Below are positions 41,206 to 48,996 of a stretch of DNA of 64,000 nucleotides, in pieces; within the stretch, counting starts at the first letter, position 1; every line of letters begins with the position of its first letter. Under the pieces are notes generated by a model, which was not told the DNA's origin, made no database searches, and saw only the letters and a list, made by a program, of their open reading frames with translations. Source of the DNA: Qipengyuania aquimaris (GTDB lineage Bacteria > Pseudomonadota > Alphaproteobacteria > Sphingomonadales > Sphingomonadaceae); NCBI RefSeq assembly GCF_009827445.1, contig NZ_WTYI01000001.1:2060381-2124380 (forward strand), in the 5' to 3' direction. Made by a program: the position numbers and the translations under genes.

Positions 41206-42866
41206 CTGAGATCGAGCGCGCGCGCTCCGGCAAGGGTTGAGAGGCGCTTCGTCGCGACGACTTCGGCCCCCTTCTCACGCACCGAGGACAGCAAGCGATA
41301 TTCGCTCGTCGCACGCGTCGGCGTGAGTTCGACCGCCATGTAGCCGCGGCGCGAGGCGTCCATCCATTTGAGCTCGGGATTGCGGGCGACCATGGCCGCG
41401 CTGACATCGCCCGGCGCCAATTGCGGCAAGTATCCCTCGAAGCCGGGCGAGGTGACCGACTGGCCGCCGAATTCGACGCCGACCTTCTCGCCCTCGTGGG
41501 CAAGGTCGAAAGCCCATGCGTTGTGGGTATCGCCCGCGAGGCTGACGAGATTTGCGTCCGCTGCAAGAGCCGCTTCGTAAAAACGGGCGCGGGCTGCGGG
41601 ATAGCCGTCCCAAGCATCCATGTTGAGCGGCAGACCGGCGCGCGAGGCGATGGCGCCTGCGACCACGCGGCGCATGATGTAGTCGGGCAGTCCTTGCGGC
41701 AGGGCGTCGGTCAGCGAGGTAGCGGAGGCGGTCTTGCCCATCAGGACCTGCTGGACGAGCACCTGCCACGTCTTGCCGCCCTTGGCCGAGCGCATGAGAC
41801 CATTGCCGAGCCAGGCCTGCTGTGCGGCGCCGAGCACTTCGCGCGTGGGGTCGCGATAGCTCTCCTCACGGAACGCGGTGAGCGCGGCGACGCCCTGTTC
41901 GGGAGATGTCATTCCGCGCAGCAGCGTGCCGTAATCGAATTGCTGCGCGCGCGCCGACAGGCGGGTCTCTAGGCGGAACAGGGTTGCAAGATCGCCGATC
42001 TCGTATTCGGCCCAAGGCTCTTCGGAGACGGGCATCCATTCGCGATAGGCTTTCATGGCGGCGGCCTTGCGCACGCTCCATTCGCCTTCGGTCTCGCTCT
42101 GGTGGTTCTGCGCACCGCCTTCCCAGCTGTCGTTTGCGCTCTCGTGGTCGTCCCACCCGGCAATCATCGGATAGATCTGGTGGATGCGGCGCAGGTCCGG
42201 ATCGCTGCGATACTGGGCATAGCGCGCGCGGTACTGCGCAAGGGCCACCGTTTCGGATTGCGGGTCGAGCGGAGCGCGGGTGCCGAGCCACTCGCTCTCC
42301 GAAGGGTAGGTGCCTTGGCCGTATTCGTAGAAATAGTCGCCGAGGTGCAGCGTGCAGTCGAACTCGTTCGCCGCGGCTGCGTGGGCATAGGCATTGAACC
42401 AGCCGAAGCCGATGTTGGAGCAGGAGAAGACTGCCATCTTCCAGCGCGCAGTCGGCCCTTCGGGAAGGGTGCGCGTGCGACCGATGTCGGAGTGGCTGCC
42501 GTCGGGCGCAGTGAAACGGAAGTAATACCAGCGACCCGGCGCGAGCCCGTCGGCCCACGGCTTGGCGCATCCGTCATTGGCGGGGCTCGCCATGACGGAG
42601 CCCGAAGCGACGGGGGAAGCAAAGGAGGCCGTCTCGCTCAATTCCCAGGTCAGCGGGACGTCCTGATCGGCTGCGTACCGGGTCCATAAAAGGACGCGCG
42701 AGGACCCCGGCTCTCCGCTGGCCACGCCATGCGTGAAACCGCGCGCGCGGCCGGCGGCGGTCAGGGGCGCCGCAGCGAGACCTGCACCCAGCACCCCGCC
42801 CTTGAGCAATTGCCTGCGATCAAGCGGCAGGATCGGTGCAGCAACGGGCGGTTCGGTCTTGATCAT
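41202..42866 (-). CDS. phoD: Alkaline phosphatase D family protein, Tat-exported
   Basis: 554 residues. Twin-arginine signal peptide (RRQLLKGGVLGAGLAAAP, about 26-43), N-terminal fibronectin-like domain with FTHGVASGEP, then a metallophosphatase domain with HLGDYFYEYG, AGWDDHESAND and SLAGDTHNAW motifs. This is the PhoD-like phosphodiesterase/alkaline phosphatase family, Ca/Fe dependent and periplasmic. ATG 42866 follows GGAGGAGAGAGG; a start nine codons earlier is less likely. Confidence 0.92.
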   Translation of the reverse strand: MIKTEPPVAAPILPLDRRQLLKGGVLGAGLAAAPLTAAGRARGFTHGVASGEPGSSRVLLWTRYAADQDVPLTWELSETASFASPVASGSVMASPANDGCAKPWADGLAPGRWYYFRFTAPDGSHSDIGRTRTLPEGPTARWKMAVFSCSNIGFGWFNAYAHAAAANEFDCTLHLGDYFYEYGQGTYPSESEWLGTRAPLDPQSETVALAQYRARYAQYRSDPDLRRIHQIYPMIAGWDDHESANDSWEGGAQNHQSETEGEWSVRKAAAMKAYREWMPVSEEPWAEYEIGDLATLFRLETRLSARAQQFDYGTLLRGMTSPEQGVAALTAFREESYRDPTREVLGAAQQAWLGNGLMRSAKGGKTWQVLVQQVLMGKTASATSLTDALPQGLPDYIMRRVVAGAIASRAGLPLNMDAWDGYPAARARFYEAALAADANLVSLAGDTHNAWAFDLAHEGEKVGVEFGGQSVTSPGFEGYLPQLAPGDVSAAMVARNPELKWMDASRRGYMAVELTPTRATSEYRLLSSVREKGAEVVATKRLSTLAGARALDLS

Positions 42867-42958
42867 CGAATAGGTCCTCTCTCCTCCTTCCATGACTGCG
42901 ACGGATGGCAGGCAGATGACAAGCAGAAAGAGCCGATGGAAAGGTTGCCATCTATTTT

Positions 42959-42974
42959 GTCAAGTAACCTTGAC
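42959..42974. promoter_or_regulatory. Perfect palindrome over the promoter of the XRE operon
   Basis: GTCAAG-TAAC-CTTGAC. Its right arm overlaps a TTGACT minus-35 (42970-42975), with a CAAATA minus-10 candidate 17 bases on (42993-42998). The position suits repression by the small XRE regulator encoded third in the operon. Confidence 0.55.
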
Positions 42975-43027
42975 TCTTGGGCGGCAATATGACAAATACA
43001 CTTTACATCGAGAAAAGGAGCCTTGTC

Positions 43028-43213
43028 ATGAAATCGCTACTGCCTTCCATTTTTCTGGCTTTATCATTGCTCGGCGTGGCCTTGCTGGGGAATGCTGGTG
43101 TCCTGCCAAGCAAGGTCGCACAGCTACTCCCTTTCCTGCTGCTCACTCTCTTCGCCCGGGTCTGGCTGCGCGACGATCGGTCCTGCAAACTTTCGACAGG
43201 GGCGGCCCGATGA
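43028..43213 (+). CDS. Small two-helix membrane protein, 61 aa
   Basis: 61 residues: hydrophobic helices at about 4-24 and 30-45, then a charged tail (VWLRDDRSCK). A good ribosome binding site AAAAGGAG precedes the ATG. It overlaps the next gene by ATGA and begins a three-gene unit ending in an XRE regulator. Function unknown. Confidence 0.7.
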   Translation: MKSLLPSIFLALSLLGVALLGNAGVLPSKVAQLLPFLLLTLFARVWLRDDRSCKLSTGAAR

Positions 43214-43788
43214 CTACTCAAACGCAAAGGAAGGGGCGCCCGGGCCTTTGGGTCGGCCTGTTCTTCGCCTGCGCCGGCGTCATCATCGCGCTGCGCCTTA
43301 GCGGAGCTATCAAAGAGCCCGTGGGCTTCATCCTGCTCGCACTGTCGATGGGCCTGATGATTCCGTTCAACAAGGCCATGAAAAACAGCTCTTGCACCTA
43401 CAGCGCGGCAATGGACATCTACAATCGGCGCATGATGGTGTGCAGTATAGGCTACGTTCTGGGCCTAGGGATCGCCATTGTGTTGTGGCGGAACTACGAA
43501 CTGGCCGACTGGACGGTCTTCGCACTCACCTTACTCCCGATCCTGCCGACCTTCGGCATGATCTGGGCGATGGCACGATACCTTAAGGAAGAGAGCGACG
43601 AATACCTGCGGCACAAGTCCATGATGGCATCGCTCGCAGCGCTCGCGTTCGTGCTGGCACTGGGAATCTTCTGGGGCTTCCTCGAGATGTTCGGTCTCGT
43701 CCCGCATATCTGGGCGTGGTGGGTCCTGCCAGCCTGGGCGATCGGGCTTGCGGGGGCGCAGCTGTGGCAGAAGGTCAGGGGCGCATGA
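43210..43788 (+). CDS. Multi-pass membrane protein, hypothetical
   Basis: 192 residues with about six hydrophobic helices (12-30, 35-52, 75-95, 100-122, 140-162, 165-183). No catalytic motif recognised. It is coupled by ATGA on both sides to the small membrane protein and the XRE regulator. This architecture, membrane proteins with a short YozG/XRE-type regulator, is widespread but of unclear function; a membrane-signal responsive regulator is one possibility. Confidence 0.75.
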   Translation: MTTQTQRKGRPGLWVGLFFACAGVIIALRLSGAIKEPVGFILLALSMGLMIPFNKAMKNSSCTYSAAMDIYNRRMMVCSIGYVLGLGIAIVLWRNYELADWTVFALTLLPILPTFGMIWAMARYLKEESDEYLRHKSMMASLAALAFVLALGIFWGFLEMFGLVPHIWAWWVLPAWAIGLAGAQLWQKVRGA

Positions 43789-43976
43789 AGAACCGCCTCA
43801 AGGTGCTGCGCGCAGAGCGCGACTGGAGCCAGCAGGACCTCGCCGATCGTCTCGAAGTCAGCCGCCAGTCGGTCAATGCCATCGAGACGGGGCGCTACGA
43901 CCCCTCGCTCCCGCTGGCATTCAAGATAGCCGATGTATTCGAGACACAAATCGAAGATATATTTCTGCGCGACTGA
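43785..43976 (+). CDS. XRE-family transcriptional regulator, minimal HTH
   Basis: 63 residues, almost nothing but the Cro/CI helix-turn-helix: WSQQDLADRLEVSRQSVNAI (14-33) with the recognition helix around 26-33, then ETGRYDPSLPLAFKIADVF. Same type as the YozG/short XRE regulators that sit behind membrane genes. Overlaps the preceding gene by ATGA. Probable autoregulator through the palindrome at 42959-42974. Confidence 0.9.
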   Translation: MKNRLKVLRAERDWSQQDLADRLEVSRQSVNAIETGRYDPSLPLAFKIADVFETQIEDIFLRD

Positions 43977-44069
43977 CCCTTTGCCTTGACTTGGGCGCCC
44001 CTGCTTTGAAAAACCGGACGCAGACGGGTTTTCGATTACGATTTTTACAAGCGGGGGGTCGCTCAAAAT

Positions 44070-45155
44070 ATGGAACAGGCACCGATCGAGGCGGAAAGCG
44101 CCTTCGGTTTCGACGGCAATTGGCAGGACTTCGCGAAAATTGCGTTCCCGAACCTGTTGCTGACTATCGTTACACTGGGGATTTACCGCTTCTGGGCGAC
44201 CACGCGAGAGCGGCAATATCTTTGGGCGCATAGCCGCTTCGTCGACGAACGGCTGGAATGGACCGGCACAGGCAAGGAATTGTTCGTCGGTTTCGTGCTG
44301 GTATTCGTGCTTTTCATTCTCCCGCTTTCGCTCTTCAGCTTCGTCCAGCAGGGCCTGATCGCCCGCGGTTACGAAGTGGTGGCGATGGTTTTGACCTTCA
44401 TGATCTTCTTCGGTTTCTTCTACCTCACCGGCGTTGCGAGATTCCGCGCGCTGCGCTATCGCCTTTCGCGCACTCGCTGGCGCGGCATCCGCGGGGGCAG
44501 CAACCACCAAGGCTTCCGTTACGGCTTGTCCTACATGTGGAAGACGATTGTCGGTTACATCCCCCTCGGCCTGCTCGTGCCTTGGTCGATGACTAGCCTG
44601 TGGAACGAGCGCATGCGCAAGATGAGCTTCGGCCCTCACGAGTTCGATGCCCATGCCGACAGCTCGAATGTCTTCGCGCGCTACCTCCTGTTCTATCTTG
44701 CCCCGATCATCTTCTTCATCGGCGGAATCGCGGCAGGCGCGATGGGCATGATTGCCGGGCAAAGCCTTGGCGGCGATCAAGGAGCCGGCATCGGGATGGT
44801 CGGCGCGGTGATATTCCTTGTCCTGTTCTTCTACCTCGGTCTCGGCCTGATCGCCGTTGCGTTCTTCGCGAAATTCTATCGCGAAGTCGTCGGCAGCACG
44901 ACTTGGGGCAACCTCAATTTCAGCTTCGAGGCGTCCACCATGGACTGGGTCAAGCTGCTGATCGTGGATGCGCTGCTGGTGGTTTTCACCCTCGGCATCG
45001 GCTTCATCTTCCTGAGCTATCGCCACTGGAAGTTCTTCATGGTGCATCTTGAAGCCAATGGCGAAATCCTGCTCGACGAACTCACCCAGTCGACCACGAC
45101 CACCGCCAAGCATGGCGAGGGACTGCTGGACGCGTTCGACATCGGTGCGATCTGA
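44070..45155 (+). CDS. YjgN family (DUF898) membrane protein
   Basis: 361 residues with about seven transmembrane helices. The repeated signature (WQDFAKIAFPNLLLTIVTLGIYRFW, here at residues 18-42, and a similar LGIGFIFLSYRHWKF late in the chain) is typical of DUF898/YjgN. Function unknown. One base separates its stop from the M48 protease start, a pairing seen repeatedly in proteobacteria. Confidence 0.88.
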   Translation: MEQAPIEAESAFGFDGNWQDFAKIAFPNLLLTIVTLGIYRFWATTRERQYLWAHSRFVDERLEWTGTGKELFVGFVLVFVLFILPLSLFSFVQQGLIARGYEVVAMVLTFMIFFGFFYLTGVARFRALRYRLSRTRWRGIRGGSNHQGFRYGLSYMWKTIVGYIPLGLLVPWSMTSLWNERMRKMSFGPHEFDAHADSSNVFARYLLFYLAPIIFFIGGIAAGAMGMIAGQSLGGDQGAGIGMVGAVIFLVLFFYLGLGLIAVAFFAKFYREVVGSTTWGNLNFSFEASTMDWVKLLIVDALLVVFTLGIGFIFLSYRHWKFFMVHLEANGEILLDELTQSTTTTAKHGEGLLDAFDIGAI

Positions 45156-45156
45156 C

Positions 45157-46230
45157 ATGACCGACGCGTCCTTTCGCACGCCAGCACAATGGTATGACGG
45201 CCACAACGCCATCCGCCACGACGGCGAAGCCATCTGGAGCGAGGAGGAAACGCTCCTCCTCGCCGGCGCGACTGGGACGATGGAAGTCCCCTTCGCCGAT
45301 CTCGAATGGGGCGAAAATCGCGGCGGAGAAAATGTGTATCGCCGCCAGAGCGAACCCGACTTCCGCCTCATGGTGCCGGAGGATCTGCCGCCCGGCCTGG
45401 CCTCGCGAATGCCTGCGAAGGCGACATACGGCGCGTGGGTCGACAAGCTCGGTCTGCCCAAGGCGGCCGCCCTGTTCGCAATCTTCAGCGCCGCTGCCGT
45501 AACCTTGTTCATGACCGCTCCCGAATGGCTGGGCCCCCGCGTTCCCGAAAGTTGGGAGCGGCAGATGGGCGATGGGATGATCGGCGACTTCGGTGGACGT
45601 CTGTGCAGCACGCCGGAAGGCGATGCAGCCATGGCGAAACTGCTCGATGCGGTCGATCCGGAACGCGAGCAGGTGCGTGCCAATGTGGCGAATATCGACA
45701 TGGTCAACGCTGTCGCGCTGCCTGGCGGCCGGGTCCTCCTGTTCGATGGACTAGTGCAGGACGCCGAAACACCCGAGGAGCTTGCAGGCGTGCTCGGGCA
45801 CGAAGTCGGCCATGTCCGCGAACGCCACGTCATGACCGCGCTGCTTAGGCAGTTCGGCCTGTCCATCCTGCTTGCCGGTGCCGATAGCGGTTTCGGCGAT
45901 ACGCTCTTCGGCGTCGCCCAGATGGGCTATTCGCGCGACGCGGAGCGCGAGGCTGACGCCTATTCGAGAGCCCGCATGGCCGAAAGCAATGTCTCCCCGC
46001 TAGGCGCGGCAAAGTTCTTCGAGAGGCTCGGCGGCGATCATGAAGAAGGCGAGAGCCTGGGGATTTCCGGATGGATCGCCAGCCACCCCGCACCGGGAGA
46101 AAGGGCGCGCGCCTATCGCGAAGCGGCCAAGGGCAAGACCTTCGCCCCCGTGCTCTCACCGGCAGAATTCGAAGCCATCAAGTCGATGTGCGAACAGGAC
46201 CCCGACGTCGAGGAGTTCGAATTCTTCTAG
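45157..46230 (+). CDS. M48 family zinc metalloprotease, membrane-anchored
   Basis: 357 residues. A soluble N-terminal part, one transmembrane helix (about 105-122), then the M48 domain with zinc motif HEVGH (215-219) and downstream Glu in EREADAYS. Similar to BepA/LoiP-type quality-control proteases. The N-terminal region before the helix (SFRTPAQWYDGHNA onward) is the type found next to DUF898 proteins. It probably works with that neighbour, by context. Confidence 0.9.
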   Translation: MTDASFRTPAQWYDGHNAIRHDGEAIWSEEETLLLAGATGTMEVPFADLEWGENRGGENVYRRQSEPDFRLMVPEDLPPGLASRMPAKATYGAWVDKLGLPKAAALFAIFSAAAVTLFMTAPEWLGPRVPESWERQMGDGMIGDFGGRLCSTPEGDAAMAKLLDAVDPEREQVRANVANIDMVNAVALPGGRVLLFDGLVQDAETPEELAGVLGHEVGHVRERHVMTALLRQFGLSILLAGADSGFGDTLFGVAQMGYSRDAEREADAYSRARMAESNVSPLGAAKFFERLGGDHEEGESLGISGWIASHPAPGERARAYREAAKGKTFAPVLSPAEFEAIKSMCEQDPDVEEFEFF

Positions 46231-46268
46231 GCTTGCAATGCCGCGCGCGCAGGCCGACATCGTGACGC

Positions 46269-47018
46269 ATGAACGATATCCAGTTTCATGCCATGCCGGA
46301 CGGACGCCGGATCGCATTCCGCCACACGCCGGGTAACGGACCCACGCTGGTATTCCTGCCGGGCTACATGTCGGACATGGACGGCGGCAAGGCGACCGCA
46401 CTCTATGAATGGGCGAAGGCGCGCTGCCATGGCTGCCTGCTGCTCGATTACTCGGGCTGCGGTCGCAGCGACGGCGATTTTGCAGATGGCACGCTGTCCA
46501 GATGGCGCGACGAAGTGGTCGCCCTGATCGAAGCCGTGGTCGAGGACCGGTTCGTCGTCATCGGATCGTCCATGGGCGGGTGGCTCATGCTCCTCGTCGG
46601 TCTCGCGCTCGACGAACGCCTTGCCGGTATCGTCGGCATCGCCTCCGCACCCGATTTCACCGACTGGGGCAGGGACGCGGCCGAGAAGGCGAGGCTGCAG
46701 GCGGGCGAAACCGTCTTCGACGAAAACCCCTATGGCCCCGAGCCGACACCGATGCACGGCGCCTTCTGGGCCGACGGGCAAGCACAGCGCCAGCTGACAG
46801 GGACCATCGCGATCGATGTGCCGGTGCGCCTGCTTCACGGCCAGCGCGATGCCGACGTGCCGTGGGAAATCAGCGCGCGGCTCGCCGAGGCCCTGCGTTC
46901 GGACGACGTTCAAGTCACTTACATCAAGGACGGCGACCACCGCTTGTCGAGGCCGCAGGATATCGCCTTGCTGCTGCGCACGATTGGCGGACTACTCGAC
47001 GATCTGGAAGCCGAATGA
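46269..47018 (+). CDS. Alpha/beta hydrolase, ABHD10-like thioesterase/esterase
   Basis: 249 residues. Nucleophile elbow GSSMGGW with Ser101, acid Asp194 (HGQRDADVPW) and His224 (DGDHRLS). The DYSGCGRSDGDF segment and the overall layout resemble ABHD10, a mitochondrial depalmitoylase/acyl-glucuronide esterase, more than typical bacterial lipases. No signal peptide, so cytoplasmic. No clear Shine-Dalgarno. Its stop overlaps the TPR gene (ATGA). Confidence 0.85.
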   Translation: MNDIQFHAMPDGRRIAFRHTPGNGPTLVFLPGYMSDMDGGKATALYEWAKARCHGCLLLDYSGCGRSDGDFADGTLSRWRDEVVALIEAVVEDRFVVIGSSMGGWLMLLVGLALDERLAGIVGIASAPDFTDWGRDAAEKARLQAGETVFDENPYGPEPTPMHGAFWADGQAQRQLTGTIAIDVPVRLLHGQRDADVPWEISARLAEALRSDDVQVTYIKDGDHRLSRPQDIALLLRTIGGLLDDLEAE

Positions 47019-47851
47019 CCCTTAGCCTTGCCCCTCTCGCCCTCCTTTTCATGCAGGTCGGCCCGAACCCTTCCGCAGGCGCCATGCCGGGCATCCCGGA
47101 CGAATTGGCGAACCGGCCGCCGCGAGCCGAAAGCACCGAGCCGCAGGTACAGCCGCGTCTTGCGACCTGCCTGCGCCAAGCGGCGAATACTCCCGATGCG
47201 GCTCTCGACTATGCGCAGGGCTGGCGCGAGACGGCAACGACCGACCTCGAAATGGCGCAATCGGCTCATTGCCTCGGCCTTGCGCTCGTCCAGCTTGATC
47301 GCATGGGGGAAGCGCGCGAGATCTTCGAACTCGCGAGCGCGGAAGCGCCTGCAGACAATCTCGCCTATGCCGCCCGGCTGAATGCGATGGCAGGCAATGC
47401 GGCCCTGGCTGAAGGTGACATGGAGAATGCGCTTGTCCTGCTTGACCGGGCAGGAGGACAGGCGCTTGCCGCACCCGACGGCGCACTTGCCGCCGACCTT
47501 CGCGTCGATCTCGCCCGCGTGCTCGTGCGCATGGGCCGTCAGGAAGACGCGGCGGAAGCTTTGTCCGAAGCGCGGGAAGCCGATGGTGACGATGCGCAGG
47601 CATGGCTGCTTTCGGCGACCTTGTCCCGTCGGCTGTCGCGCCTCGGCGAAGCGCAGCAGCAGATCGAAAGGGCCGCTCTCCTTGCTCCCCGCAACCCGCA
47701 GGTCGGGCTGGAAGCAGGCGTCATAGCCGCGCTGTCCGGCCGCGAGGAGGCTGCGCGAAAGAGCTTCCAGTCCGTGCTCGACGTCGCGCCGGACAGTCCG
47801 CAGGCCGATCAGGCGCGCGAATATCTCGCGCAGATCGCACCGGCAGAATGA
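47015..47851 (+). CDS. TPR-repeat protein, probably exported
   Basis: 278 residues. A short hydrophobic N terminus (SLAPLALLFMQ) may be a signal sequence. From about residue 75 to the end run tetratricopeptide-like helical pairs (MGEAREIFELASAEAP, LGEAQQQIERAALLAP, EAARKSFQSVLDVAPDSP), so it is a protein-interaction scaffold. Coupled by ATGA both to the hydrolase before and the flavoprotein after it. Partner unknown. Confidence 0.82.
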   Translation: MTLSLAPLALLFMQVGPNPSAGAMPGIPDELANRPPRAESTEPQVQPRLATCLRQAANTPDAALDYAQGWRETATTDLEMAQSAHCLGLALVQLDRMGEAREIFELASAEAPADNLAYAARLNAMAGNAALAEGDMENALVLLDRAGGQALAAPDGALAADLRVDLARVLVRMGRQEDAAEALSEAREADGDDAQAWLLSATLSRRLSRLGEAQQQIERAALLAPRNPQVGLEAGVIAALSGREEAARKSFQSVLDVAPDSPQADQAREYLAQIAPAE

Positions 47852-48822
47852 CTGCTTTCTCGGTCCTCGATCTCGTTCCGGTCCGTGAAGGCGGGACCCT
47901 TGCGGAAGCCTTCGAAGCCGCGACCCGGTTGGCGCAGGCCGCCGAACGCCTCGGCTGCGCGCGATATTGGGTGGCCGAGCACCATGCGATGGAAGGCATT
48001 GCCGGGGGCGCCACGTCCGTTGTCCTTGCGCATATCGGCAATGCGACGGACACGATCCGGATCGGCTCCGGCGGCATCATGCTGCCCAATCATACCCCGT
48101 TCCAGATTGCCGAGCAGTTCGGCACGCTCGACGCGCTGTTTCCGGGGCGGATCGACCTGGGGCTGGGCCGGGCACCTGGAGCGGGTCCGGAGCTACAGCG
48201 CGCCTTGCGCAAGGACCTGAACCGGGCCGCGGAAATGTTTCCGCAGGATGTGGTGGAATTGCAGGCCCTGATGCGCGGCGACACCACTATCCATCCGACA
48301 CCGGGTCTTGGTGCGAACCCTCAATTTTGGATGCTCGGGTCCAGCCTGTTCGGGGCGCAACTGGCCGCCAGGCTGGGGCTGCCCTATGCGTTCGCGAGCC
48401 ATTTCGCCCCCGATCACCTCGACGCGGCGCTCGAAATCTACCGCCGCGATTTCGAGCCTTCGGACCAGCTCGACACGCCCTATGTGATGGCGGCAATGAA
48501 CCTCTTCTGCGCAGAGACGGAAGAAGAGGCGGAGACGCTCTCGACGTCGCAATTGCAGGCCTTCGTCGCCCTGCGGACCGGGTCACCCGCAAAACTCAAG
48601 CCGCCTGTAGCCAGTTATCGCGAGAGCCTTCCGGCCCCTGCGCAAGCCATGCTCGCCCACATCGGTCAAGCCAGCGCGGTCGGGACGCCCGGTCAATGCG
48701 CGGATAAGATCCGCTCGTTCATTGCACGCACCGGAGCGGACGAGATCATCTTCGCCGGACCGACCTTCGACCCGCAGGAACGCGTCACCTCGCTCTCCCG
48801 CGCGCTTTCTGCACTCCACTGA
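47848..48822 (+). CDS. LLM-class flavin-dependent oxidoreductase
   Basis: 324 residues. Luciferase-like monooxygenase fold: FSVLDLVPVREG at the N terminus, RYWVAEHHAM (about 39-48), IRIGSGGIMLPNH and PGRIDLGLGRAPG. It belongs to the MsnO8/YhbW-like group that uses FMNH2. Substrate unknown. Last in an ATGA-linked trio; followed by a 174-base gap before the glutamate dehydrogenase. Confidence 0.9.
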   Translation: MTAFSVLDLVPVREGGTLAEAFEAATRLAQAAERLGCARYWVAEHHAMEGIAGGATSVVLAHIGNATDTIRIGSGGIMLPNHTPFQIAEQFGTLDALFPGRIDLGLGRAPGAGPELQRALRKDLNRAAEMFPQDVVELQALMRGDTTIHPTPGLGANPQFWMLGSSLFGAQLAARLGLPYAFASHFAPDHLDAALEIYRRDFEPSDQLDTPYVMAAMNLFCAETEEEAETLSTSQLQAFVALRTGSPAKLKPPVASYRESLPAPAQAMLAHIGQASAVGTPGQCADKIRSFIARTGADEIIFAGPTFDPQERVTSLSRALSALH

Positions 48823-48996
48823 CAAGTCCGCTTCGACGCTACGGAACCTAGGAACGCATACGATTGCGCCTTTTCCTTTTGGTTAGCCTTGCGAGCCTGC
48901 GACAACGGGCCTAATCGCGAGCCAGCGCGTCGCCGAAGACGACTCGGAAATTACACGGGTGCGAAAGTATCGTACGCCGCAAGCGAGAGGCCTTTC

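Noticed and set aside
41093..41617. A minus-strand frame ending with a His-rich segment over the thr leader region
   Set aside because: Its histidine run is the same DNA as the threonine codons read in another frame; the upstream part is a shadow of phoD. The separate 23-codon threonine frame has the start codon, promoter and hairpins in the right place.
43494..45866. A 790-codon open frame on the minus strand across the XRE, DUF898 and M48 genes
   Set aside because: Low-complexity Ser/Arg-rich and Glu/His-rich translation, opposite several well-supported genes.
48823..48996. Alphaproteobacterial EcfG (general stress) promoter before NAD-GDH
   Set aside because: Two GGAAC elements occur (near 48842 and 48850), but no CGTT minus-10 follows at 16-17 bases.
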